A stretch of 5,430 bases of DNA from Candidatus Aminicenantota bacterium (GTDB lineage: Bacteria; Acidobacteriota; Aminicenantia; Aminicenantales; Saccharicenantaceae). The position numbers and the translations under genes were made by a program. The notes beneath the pieces were generated by a model that searched no databases, was not told where the DNA came from, and was given only the letters and a program-made list of their open reading frames with translations. The DNA lies in contig JAPKZE010000371.1 in the NCBI GenBank assembly GCA_026393955.1, positions 1 to 5,430 on the forward strand, given 5' to 3'. Shown here in pieces: positions 1-5,430 of this stretch; the stretch's first letter is position 1; every line of letters starts with the position of its first letter.

Positions 1-1
1 T

Positions 2-1231
2 TTTTCCGAGCTCCTGGGCCGGCCCGTCCTGTCCTCCGACGGCGCCCGCCTCGGCCGGACGGCCGACCTCAAGGTCCACTTGGGCGAGCTCTATCCGAGG
101 GCGGAAACGCTGGTCATTCGCCGCCGCTCGGACAAGGCGCCGCGCTGCCTCGATTGGGGCCAGGTCGAGACCCTGGGCGGGAAGGCCGTCGTCCTCCGGG
201 CCGGCGCCGAGCGCGGGCTCGTTCCGCTCGAGGTCGGGCCCGAGGAGATCCTCGTCCGCGAGGACCTGCTCGACAAGCAGGTCGTCGATACCCACGGCGC
301 CCGCATCGAGCGCGTCAACGACGTCCACCTCCTCATCGTCCACGGCGAGCTCCGGATCGCCCACGTCGATTTCGGCATCCGCGGCATCCTGCGCCGGCTC
401 GGCTGGCTCCGCCCGATCGACGCCCTGTGGGGCTGGCTGTTCGGCGGCCGGATCGCCGACAAGCTGGCCTCGTGGAAGTACGTCCAGCCCCTGGCCAGCG
501 ATCCGAAGCGCAACCTCAAGCTGAACGTGACCCTGCGCCGCATCCACGATCTCCATCCCTCGGACATCGCCGACATCATCGAGGACCTCGACCGGGCCAA
601 CCGGTCGTCCGTGTTCCGCGCCCTCGACACCGAGACCGCCGCCGAGACCCTCCAGGAGGTCGATCCCCGGCTGCAGCTGTCCCTGATCGAGACGGCCGCG
701 CCCGAAAAGGCCTCGGACATCCTCGAATCCATGGAGCCGGACGAGGCCAAGGACTTCCTGGCCGAGCTGTCCGAAGAGAAGATGGAGACCCTCATCGGGA
801 CCATGGAGGAGCCCTTCCGCGAGCGGGTCGAGGGGCTCCTGCGGCACGAGGAGGGCACGGCGGGGAGCATCATGACGACCGATTTCATCGCCCTCGACCG
901 CGACCGGACCATCGCCGACGCCGTCGAGGCCTTCCGGGCCGCCTTCCATCCCCTGGAGACGGTCGCCTACATCTACGTGACCGGAGAGGCCCAGAGGCTG
1001 GCCGGCGTCGTCACCCTCCGCCACCTCCTGCTCTGCGGAAAAGACGAGAAGCTGGGCGCGCTCATGAACCCCCATATCGTCGCGGTGGAGACCGGTGACG
1101 CGGTCGGCGCGGTCGCCGACGTGTTCAACAAGTACAAGTTCCTGGCCGTGCCGGTCCTGGACGACCGGCGGACGGTCCAGGGCATCATCACCCTCCAGGA
1201 CATCGTCCAGGCCACGGCCGAGGAGCTTTGA
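2..1231 (+). CDS. Soluble PRC-barrel / MgtE N-domain / CBS-pair protein, probable Mg2+ sensor (5' end outside window)
   Basis: The frame is open from the first bases; a TTG at 80 is internal. The residues before it (FSELLGRPVLSSDGARLG) are a typical start of a PRC-barrel domain, so the true start lies probably only a few codons to the left. Of 409 visible residues, about 1-70 are PRC-like. A second PRC-like strand set begins near DLLDKQVVDTHG (about 90-140). An MgtE-type N domain of helical repeats (HDLHPSDIADIIEDLD, then DPRLQLSLIE and EPDEAKDFLAELSEE) spans about 177-285, and two CBS motifs follow (from GSIMTTDF at about 288, and from LGALMNPHIVAV at about 350 to the end). In MgtE channels the N and CBS domains bind Mg2+ and gate the pore. 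No transmembrane segment is seen here, so the protein is cytosolic or peripheral. I infer that it senses Mg2+ for the transporter encoded next, with which it is probably co-transcribed. The domain calls are firm; the role is inference. Confidence 0.88.
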   Translation, partial: FSELLGRPVLSSDGARLGRTADLKVHLGELYPRAETLVIRRRSDKAPRCLDWGQVETLGGKAVVLRAGAERGLVPLEVGPEEILVREDLLDKQVVDTHGARIERVNDVHLLIVHGELRIAHVDFGIRGILRRLGWLRPIDALWGWLFGGRIADKLASWKYVQPLASDPKRNLKLNVTLRRIHDLHPSDIADIIEDLDRANRSSVFRALDTETAAETLQEVDPRLQLSLIETAAPEKASDILESMEPDEAKDFLAELSEEKMETLIGTMEEPFRERVEGLLRHEEGTAGSIMTTDFIALDRDRTIADAVEAFRAAFHPLETVAYIYVTGEAQRLAGVVTLRHLLLCGKDEKLGALMNPHIVAVETGDAVGAVADVFNKYKFLAVPVLDDRRTVQGIITLQDIVQATAEEL

Positions 1232-1233
1232 GC

Positions 1234-1239
1234 GGGGAG
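1234..1239 (+). promoter_or_regulatory. Ribosome binding site deciding the start of the Nramp-like gene
   Basis: GGGGAG lies 6 nt before the ATG at 1246. The alternative TTG at 1228 overlaps the upstream stop codon and has a purine-rich GAGGAG only 2 nt before it, which is too close. The ATG is therefore preferred. The site sits just behind the stop codon of the preceding gene, so ribosomes ending there could reinitiate. Confidence 0.6.
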
Positions 1240-1245
1240 CGGGAT

Positions 1246-2487
1246 ATGGTCAAGGACGTTCTCAGGCGCCGCTGGAAAAGCTTTCTCATCTTCCTGGCGG
1301 TCATGGGCCCGGGCATCATCACCTCCAACGTCGACAACGACGCCGGCGGCATCGCCACCTATTCGATGGCCGGCGCCCACTTCGGCAACGGCCTCCTCTG
1401 GACCCTGCTCCCCGTCATGCTCGTCCTGGTCATCGTCCAGGAGATGAGCGCCCGGATGGGCGTCGTCACCGGAAAGGGGCTGTCCGACCTCATCCGCGAG
1501 CGCTTCGGGGTCCGCATCACGGTCTATTTGCTCCTCGGCATCCTCCTGACCAACTTCGGCAACATCATCGCCGAGTTCGCCGGCGTCGCATCCAGCCTGG
1601 AGATCTTTCACGTCTCCAAGTTCGTCTCGGTCCCGCTGAGCGCCCTTCTCGTCTGGCTCCTCGTCGTCAAGGGGACCTACCGGTCGGTCGAGAAGATCTT
1701 CCTCTTCGCCTGCCTGTTCTACGTGACCTACATCGTGTCGGGCTTCCTGGCCAAGCCCGACTGGGCGGCCATCGGGACGAGCCTGGTCCGGCCGAGCCTG
1801 GACTTTTCGCCGGGCGCCCTGGGCATGGTCATCGGCCTGGTCGGGACGACCATCGCGCCGTGGATGCAGTTCTACCTTCAGGCCTCCATCGTCGAGAAGA
1901 ACATCGCCGTCCGCGACTACAAACACGCCCGCCTGGACGTCATCGTCGGGAGCGTCATCGTCACCGTTGTGGCCGGCTTCATCGTCCTGACCTGCGCGGC
2001 CACGCTGTTCAAGGCCGGCATCCGGGTCGAGACGGCCGCCGACGCGGCCCTGGCCCTCAAACCCCTGGCCGGGCGCTATTGCGCCGCCCTCTTCGCCTTC
2101 GGCCTGCTCAACGCCTCGCTGTTCGCGGCCTCCATCCTGCCCCTGTCGACGGCCTTCATCATCTGCGAGGGCATGGGCTGGGAGAACGGCGTGAACAAGA
2201 AATTCTCGGAAGCCCCCCAGTTCTACGGCCTGTACACCCTGCTCGTCTTCGCCGGGGCCGGGATCATCCTGCTGCCGCGCATCCCCCTCTTCCGGGTCAT
2301 GCTCGTCTCCCAGGTCGTCAACGGCCTCGTCCTGCCGGTCGTCCTGGTCTTCATGCTGATCCTCATCAACAGCCCGAAGCTCATGGGCACGCACAGGAAC
2401 GGGAAGGTCTTCAACGCGGTGGCCTGGGCCACGGTGGCCGTCCTGGTCGTCCTGACGGCCGCCTACGCCCTGGCTTTCGTGGGCTGA
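1246..2487 (+). CDS. Nramp (SLC11) superfamily divalent metal transporter, NRMT-like, probable Mg2+ transporter
   Basis: A 413-residue integral membrane protein with about 11 hydrophobic helices, the usual Nramp size and LeuT-like layout. TM1 aligns with the Nramp signature: GPGIITSNVDNDAGG (21-35) matches GPG...DPGN. Asp32 is kept, but Pro and Asn of DPGN become Ala33 and Gly35. In TM6 the classical MPH is replaced by APW (204-206, within GTTIAPWMQFYLQ), so the Met that favours Mn/Fe over alkaline-earth ions is Ala. Loss of that Met is a known feature of Nramp-related Mg2+ transporters such as that of Eggerthella lenta. Other family marks are QEMSARMGVVTGKGLSDLIR after TM2 and the ANASLFAA-like stretch LLNASLFAASILPLSTAF. 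The start is ATG 1246 with GGGGAG ahead; TTG 1228 would add six residues. It lies 14 nt after the MgtE-N/CBS gene, suggesting one transcript. Nramp membership is firm; Mg2+ as substrate is inferred from the motifs and the neighbour. A mntH label would be misleading. Confidence 0.9.
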   Translation: MVKDVLRRRWKSFLIFLAVMGPGIITSNVDNDAGGIATYSMAGAHFGNGLLWTLLPVMLVLVIVQEMSARMGVVTGKGLSDLIRERFGVRITVYLLLGILLTNFGNIIAEFAGVASSLEIFHVSKFVSVPLSALLVWLLVVKGTYRSVEKIFLFACLFYVTYIVSGFLAKPDWAAIGTSLVRPSLDFSPGALGMVIGLVGTTIAPWMQFYLQASIVEKNIAVRDYKHARLDVIVGSVIVTVVAGFIVLTCAATLFKAGIRVETAADAALALKPLAGRYCAALFAFGLLNASLFAASILPLSTAFIICEGMGWENGVNKKFSEAPQFYGLYTLLVFAGAGIILLPRIPLFRVMLVSQVVNGLVLPVVLVFMLILINSPKLMGTHRNGKVFNAVAWATVAVLVVLTAAYALAFVG

Positions 2488-2518
2488 ACGCGCCCGGTCG
2501 AAGAGCGACAGTCCCCTT

Positions 2519-3643
2519 CTAGAGCATCTTGAAGAAGGCCCGGTACTTCTTGTAGATGACGCCGCCCATGCGCTCCATCTCGGCCCGGACCTTGACGTTG
2601 GCTTCCATCTCGTGGTGGGTGTCCATCATCTCCATGCCCGCCTCCGAGGCCGAGAGGATGATCTTGACCCCCATGAGGACGTCCAGCCCTTTGCCCCGGT
2701 AGGCCTCTTTGACCGCCCCGAGCATCAGGTCGAGCTGTTTCGTCTTCTTGGCCGCGCGGAGGACGTGGATGAACCCGAAGGGCAGCAGCCGGCCCCGGGC
2801 CTTGAGGATGCCCGCGGTCATGTCCGGCATGGCGATGATGAAGGCCAGGACCTGGCCGTCCTCGGTGATGACCTTGACGAAGCGCGGGTCGATGACCGGC
2901 AGGTAGCGCTTGGCCAGGTCGTCCATCTCCTCCTCCGAGAGCGGAGTGTAGCCGTAGATGTTCCCGGCCACGTAGGTCTCGTTCATGAGGCTGAGAACGG
3001 GGCGGATCCAGGGCTTGATCTCCTTGCGCGACTTGAACTCGACGATGTCGAAATTGCCCCGCCGGACCTGCCGCTCGTAGATCTTCTTGTAGAACTCGGG
3101 CGGCTCCTTGGGCACTTCGAGCTTGTAGACGAACCAGTCGTTGTCCTTGGCGTACCCGTCCGCCTCGAGCCACTTCGGCATCCATTCGAAATTGTAATAG
3201 GTGGCAAGGGTCGCCCGATGCTCGAAGCCCTCGATGAGGAAGCCCTCGGGATCCTGGTCGGAGAAGCCGTAGGGGCCGACGATCTTGGTCATGCCCTTGG
3301 CCCTGGCCCAAGCCTCGATGTGCCGGAGGATGGCCGAGAAGGCTTCGCGGTCCTCCATGACGTCGAAGTAGCCGAACCGGGCCGTCTTCTCGTGGCGGTA
3401 CTCGTTGTAGCGCCGGTTGATGATGCCCGTGGCCCGGCCGACCGGCCGGCCGTCGCGGAAGGCCAAGAGGAGCACGGCGTCGCAGTAGCCGTAGGCCTTG
3501 TTCTTCGTCCGGTTGAAGTATTTCCAGTCGTCCATGTAGATGGGGTGGACCCAGTTCGCGTGGCCGGCGTGGATCTTCTCCGGCAGATAGATGAAGGTCT
3601 TCAGGTCCTTGCGGGATGTGACCTCGCGGATCTCGATCGCCAT
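2519..3643 (-). CDS. Tandem GNAT-like acetyltransferase-fold protein, function unknown
   Basis: A 374-residue soluble protein with no signal peptide or membrane helix. The N-terminal half (about 1-175) has the GNAT strand order: AVLLLAFRDGRPVGRATGII (56-75) as strands 2-3, ARFGYFDV (88-95) as strand 4, then helix AFSAILRHIEAWARAKGM and strand KIVGPYG. A conserved-looking loop GPYGFSDQDPEGFLIEGF (123-140) follows. The C-terminal half repeats the pattern: FVKVITEDGQVLAFIIAMPD, then a helix carrying YRGKGLD (315-321), and a GNAT-like end MERMGGVIYKKYRAFFK. YRGKGLD resembles the CoA-pyrophosphate loop R/QxxGxG/A but ends in Asp, and the N-terminal half has no such loop. Acetyl transfer is therefore not assured. 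A single GNAT domain is about 150-180 residues, so this length fits two. The ATG at 3643 has GAGGTG (minus strand, 3653-3648) close ahead. The gene is monocistronic here and convergent with the Nramp gene, with 31 nt between the stop codons. The substrate is unknown. Confidence 0.82.
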   Translation of the reverse strand: MAIEIREVTSRKDLKTFIYLPEKIHAGHANWVHPIYMDDWKYFNRTKNKAYGYCDAVLLLAFRDGRPVGRATGIINRRYNEYRHEKTARFGYFDVMEDREAFSAILRHIEAWARAKGMTKIVGPYGFSDQDPEGFLIEGFEHRATLATYYNFEWMPKWLEADGYAKDNDWFVYKLEVPKEPPEFYKKIYERQVRRGNFDIVEFKSRKEIKPWIRPVLSLMNETYVAGNIYGYTPLSEEEMDDLAKRYLPVIDPRFVKVITEDGQVLAFIIAMPDMTAGILKARGRLLPFGFIHVLRAAKKTKQLDLMLGAVKEAYRGKGLDVLMGVKIILSASEAGMEMMDTHHEMEANVKVRAEMERMGGVIYKKYRAFFKML

Positions 3644-3675
3644 GCTACACCTCGTTGTCCGGATCGTTGCTGTAT

Positions 3676-3704
3676 CTTATCTCCATCCGCCGGTCCCGGT
3701 CAAA
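3676..3704 (-). promoter_or_regulatory. Candidate sigma-70 promoter for the GNAT-like gene
   Basis: Read on the minus strand, TTGACC (3704-3699, five of six matches to the -35 box) is followed after 17 nt by GATAAG (3681-3676, four of six matches to the -10 box). Transcription would start near 3669 and give a leader of about 25 nt before the ATG at 3643. An overlapping alternative -10, TAAGAT (3679-3674), would need a 19-nt spacer. The match is moderate and the sequence is short, so this is only a candidate. Confidence 0.4.
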
Positions 3705-3720
3705 TGCCGGCGCGGACCGG
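3690..3720. repeat. Short inverted repeat with CCGGTC units in the divergent control region
   Basis: CCGGTCC (3690-3696) and GGACCGG (3714-3720) form 7-bp arms around a 17-nt centre. CCGGTC also occurs twice in direct tandem (3690-3701). The arms flank the candidate leftward -35 box (3699-3704), which is where a repressor operator could lie. In DNA this GC-rich a 7-bp match may be chance, and no known operator consensus is recognised. Confidence 0.3.
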
Positions 3721-3767
3721 GGTCTGGAAAAGTCTGTTCAAAAGCTGAGGACGGCCTGTGGATATTC

Positions 3768-3796
3768 TTGACAACCCCCCGACCCATCAATATACT
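3768..3796 (+). promoter_or_regulatory. Near-consensus sigma-70 promoter for the antiporter-subunit operon
   Basis: TTGACA (3768-3773, perfect -35) and TATACT (3791-3796, one mismatch from TATAAT) are separated by exactly 17 nt. The spacer includes a C-run (3775-3780). Transcription should begin near 3803, giving a leader of about 28 nt. The surrounding 3755-3815 stretch is clearly richer in A+T than the genes on both sides. Position, spacing and direction all fit the gene starting at 3831. I see no attenuator or riboswitch in the short leader. Confidence 0.8.
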
Positions 3797-3810
3797 GAGC
3801 CCTCTTTATT

Positions 3811-3818
3811 AAGGAAGG
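3811..3818 (+). promoter_or_regulatory. Ribosome binding site of the NuoL/MrpA-like gene
   Basis: The purine tract AAGGAAGG ends 12 nt before the ATG at 3831, a somewhat long gap. No other in-frame start codon lies nearer the tract, and the N-terminal helix begins right after this ATG, so the start stands. Confidence 0.55.
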
Positions 3819-3830
3819 CAACCCGTCCCA

Positions 3831-5261
3831 ATGAACGTCGAAACAACCGTCCTTCTCACGGTCCTCATCCCTATCCTCGGCTCCTTCGCGGTGCCGCTGG
3901 CCGGCCTCGCCGGGAGGCGCGTCCGCTCGGTCTGGTCCGTCCTGATCGGCGGCGCGACGGCCGTCTTGCCTCTGACCCTCCTCCCCTTCGCTCTGCGGGG
4001 AGGGGAGCTCGTCGTCCGCAAGACCCTGGCCATGGGCTTCGACGTCATCCTCGTCATCGATCCCCTGTCGGTCTTCATGGCCGCCGTGTCTTCCCTGATC
4101 GGCTTCCTCATCGTCGTCTATTCGCTCGGCTACATCCGCCATGAGGACAACCAAAGCGAGTATTACCTGATGGTCCTGCTCTTCATCGGCGCGATGATGG
4201 GGCTGGTCTTCTCGGGGAATCTCATCTTCATCTATCTCTTCTGGGAGATCATCGCCATCGCCTGCTGGCGCCTGATCGGGTTCTACCGGGAGCCGGCCCA
4301 CGTTCGCAAGGCCGACAAGGCCTTCCTGCTGACCTTTTTCGGCGCCGTGGTCATGCTCCTGGGCTTCATCCAGATCTACGGCGTCACCAACACCTTCGAC
4401 ATCACGGCCATGCGCGGGACGCTCGTGCCCGGGACGGCCGTCCTGCTCATCCTCTTCGGCCTGTTCTCGAAATCGGCGACCGTGCCCCTCCACACCTGGC
4501 TGCCGGACGCCGGCGTCGCGCCGACCACGGTCACGGCCCTCCTCCACGCCGCGGTCCTGGTCAAGATCGGCGTTTACGCCTTCGCCCGCCTGTTCATCTA
4601 CACCTTCCGCCTGCCGGACGGCTGGCAGCAGGCCCTGCCCGTCATCGTCATGGTCTCCAGCCTGGTCGCGGCCGGCGCGGCCGCGGTCGAGAACGACCTC
4701 AAGCGGATCCTGGCCTACTCCACGGTCAGCCAGATCGGCTACATCTTCCTCGGCTTCAGCGTGATGAACGCCGCCGGCGTCTCCGGGTCCCTCCTCTTCA
4801 TCCTCATGCACGGGCTGGCCAAGGCCGGGCTCTTCCTGTGCGCCGGCATCGTCATCCACGCCGTCCACACCAAGGACATCCGCGAGATGGGCGGCCTCAT
4901 CAAGACCATGCCGGTCACGGCCGTGGCCTTCCTCGTCTGCGCCTTCTCCGTCATCGGCATCCCGCCCTTCGGCGGGTTCTTCTCGAAGTTCCTGGTCATC
5001 CTCGGCACCGTCCAGGCCGGACGCGTCTGGGTCGCCGCCCTGGCCCTGTTCACGGCCGTCCTGACGATGTATTACCTCTTCAAGGTCTTCTCGCTGGTCT
5101 TCCTGGGTGAGGCCAAGCATCCGGCCCGCGAAGGGACAAAATCCATGGTCTATGTCGTCGCCCTCCTGGCCGTCCTCAGCCTGGCGGCCGGCCTCTTCGT
5201 CGCCTGGCCGATGAAGCTCACGAACATCGCGACGACGCAGATGAGTTGGTGGCTCCGATGA
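3831..5261 (+). CDS. NuoL/MrpA-like proton-translocating membrane subunit (complex I / hydrogenase-4 / Mrp antiporter family)
   Basis: A 476-residue polytopic protein with about 13-14 hydrophobic helices, of the proton-conducting transporter family. Key polar residues of the half-channels are present: Glu139 in TM5 (LFWEIIAIAC), Lys214 in TM7 (FSKSATVPLHTWLPDA), Lys245 in TM8 (LLHAAVLVKIGVYAFAR), the loop DLKRILAYSTVSQIGY (289-304), Lys331 with His327 (HGLAKAGLF), and Lys386 in the distal helix (IPPFGGFFSKF). The HTWLPDA and HAAVLVKIGVY text is closest to NuoL and MrpA rather than NuoN. However, the protein lacks the long C-terminal lateral helix of NuoL (about 610 residues) and has a compact size like NuoM, NuoN or MrpD. 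It couples redox chemistry or Na+ exchange to H+ movement in the inner membrane. It opens an operon behind a strong promoter and overlaps the next membrane gene by ATGA. Arg147, two turns after Glu139, is an unusual charge within TM5. The exact complex is undetermined. Confidence 0.88.
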   Translation: MNVETTVLLTVLIPILGSFAVPLAGLAGRRVRSVWSVLIGGATAVLPLTLLPFALRGGELVVRKTLAMGFDVILVIDPLSVFMAAVSSLIGFLIVVYSLGYIRHEDNQSEYYLMVLLFIGAMMGLVFSGNLIFIYLFWEIIAIACWRLIGFYREPAHVRKADKAFLLTFFGAVVMLLGFIQIYGVTNTFDITAMRGTLVPGTAVLLILFGLFSKSATVPLHTWLPDAGVAPTTVTALLHAAVLVKIGVYAFARLFIYTFRLPDGWQQALPVIVMVSSLVAAGAAAVENDLKRILAYSTVSQIGYIFLGFSVMNAAGVSGSLLFILMHGLAKAGLFLCAGIVIHAVHTKDIREMGGLIKTMPVTAVAFLVCAFSVIGIPPFGGFFSKFLVILGTVQAGRVWVAALALFTAVLTMYYLFKVFSLVFLGEAKHPAREGTKSMVYVVALLAVLSLAAGLFVAWPMKLTNIATTQMSWWLR

Positions 5262-5430
5262 CGCCCAAAATGCTCCTTCTTCCGGTCCTCGGCCCGGCCG
5301 TCCTGGCCGTCGTACTGCTCCTGCTGCCCCGGACGCTCCGGCTGGTCCGCGACGTCCTGGCCGTCGGCGGGGCGGCCGCGCTCGTCTACGAGGCCTTCGC
5401 CCTCTTCGCCGTGAAGGACCTGCGCTTCAC
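5258..5430 (+). CDS. Hydrophobic membrane subunit, probably a second antiporter-like or related complex subunit (3' end outside window)
   Basis: The ATG at 5258 overlaps the stop of the preceding gene (ATGA), a typical sign of translational coupling. A weak GGTGG (5248-5252) lies 5 nt ahead. An alternative ATG at 5270 would remove four residues. The 57 visible codons start with a hydrophobic helix (MLLLPVLGPAVLAVVLLLLP, 5-24), then a basic turn (RTLRLVRD), then a second helix of about 20 residues (VLAVGGAAALVYEAFALFAV). This two-helix opening with a Pro-Arg turn is common in NuoM, NuoN, NuoL and MrpD-type subunits. No catalytic motif is yet visible, so the family is inferred from this pattern and from tandem placement behind a NuoL/MrpA-like gene. 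Codon use matches its neighbour. Confidence 0.7.
   Translation, partial: MTPKMLLLPVLGPAVLAVVLLLLPRTLRLVRDVLAVGGAAALVYEAFALFAVKDLRF

Noticed and set aside
80..82. TTG as the start of the first gene
   Set aside because: The frame continues open to the window edge, and the 26 upstream codons encode a good PRC-barrel start, so the gene begins outside the window.
154..1098. Plus-strand Arg/Pro/Gly-rich frame overlapping the sensor gene
   Set aside because: It is a frame-shifted reading of the real gene with low-complexity R/P/G/H content.
973..2394. Long minus-strand open frame opposite the sensor and transporter genes
   Set aside because: Its translation is a low-complexity D/E/G/Q/R-rich text, which arises from reading C-ending codons (GTC, GCC, ATC) backwards. 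The plus-strand proteins have clear family motifs.
2515..2538. Inverted repeat CCTTCT / AGAAGG as a bidirectional terminator
   Set aside because: The stem is only 6 bp with a 12-nt loop, it includes coding sequence and has no T-run on either side.
2612..3748. Plus-strand open frame opposite the GNAT-like gene
   Set aside because: The translation is V/D/L/E-rich with no domain pattern, while the minus-strand frame shows a coherent GNAT fold and a ribosome binding site.
3775..3785. C-rich run in the promoter spacer as a regulatory motif
   Set aside because: It is short and lies in the spacer of a GC-rich genome; no partner run or known binding site is visible.
3738..5120. Long minus-strand open frame opposite the NuoL/MrpA-like gene
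   Set aside because: It has the same acidic, repetitive composition and no recognisable domain, and it runs against a membrane protein with intact motifs. It is a GC-bias shadow.

Overview
The window is a GC-rich bacterial segment with a strong bias for C-ending codons (GTC, CTC, ATC, GCC, GAC) in every gene. There are no RNA genes, mobile elements or CRISPR repeats. The taxon cannot be fixed from this stretch. The codon style and gene mix would suit an uncultured GC-rich lineage such as Aminicenantes or Acidobacteriota, but that is only an impression.

Left block (1-2487, + strand): a two-gene unit for divalent-metal, probably magnesium, transport. The first gene is cut by the left edge. It encodes a soluble protein with PRC-barrel-like segments, an MgtE-type N domain and a CBS pair, which is the cytosolic Mg2+-sensing part of MgtE without its membrane channel. 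It runs directly into an Nramp-superfamily transporter. This transporter lacks the classical manganese/iron motifs: DPGN is replaced by DAGG, and the TM6 MPH by APW. This resembles the Nramp-related Mg2+ transporters (NRMT), so the pair may be a split MgtE sensor coupled to a different kind of permease.

Middle (2519-3643, - strand): a convergent gene for a 374-residue protein that looks like two GNAT acetyltransferase folds in tandem. Its substrate is unknown.

Intergenic region (3644-3830): a divergent control region. It holds a near-consensus sigma-70 promoter (TTGACA-17-TATACT) firing right, a weaker candidate firing left, and a small CCGGTC-based inverted repeat.

Right block (3831-5430, + strand): the start of an operon for a complex-I-like or hydrogenase-like membrane module. 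The first gene is a compact NuoL/MrpA-like proton-translocating subunit. It overlaps by ATGA with a second hydrophobic gene, probably another antiporter-type or related membrane subunit, which is cut by the right edge. Whether the complex is a Mrp antiporter, a group 4 hydrogenase or a reduced complex I cannot be decided from this window.
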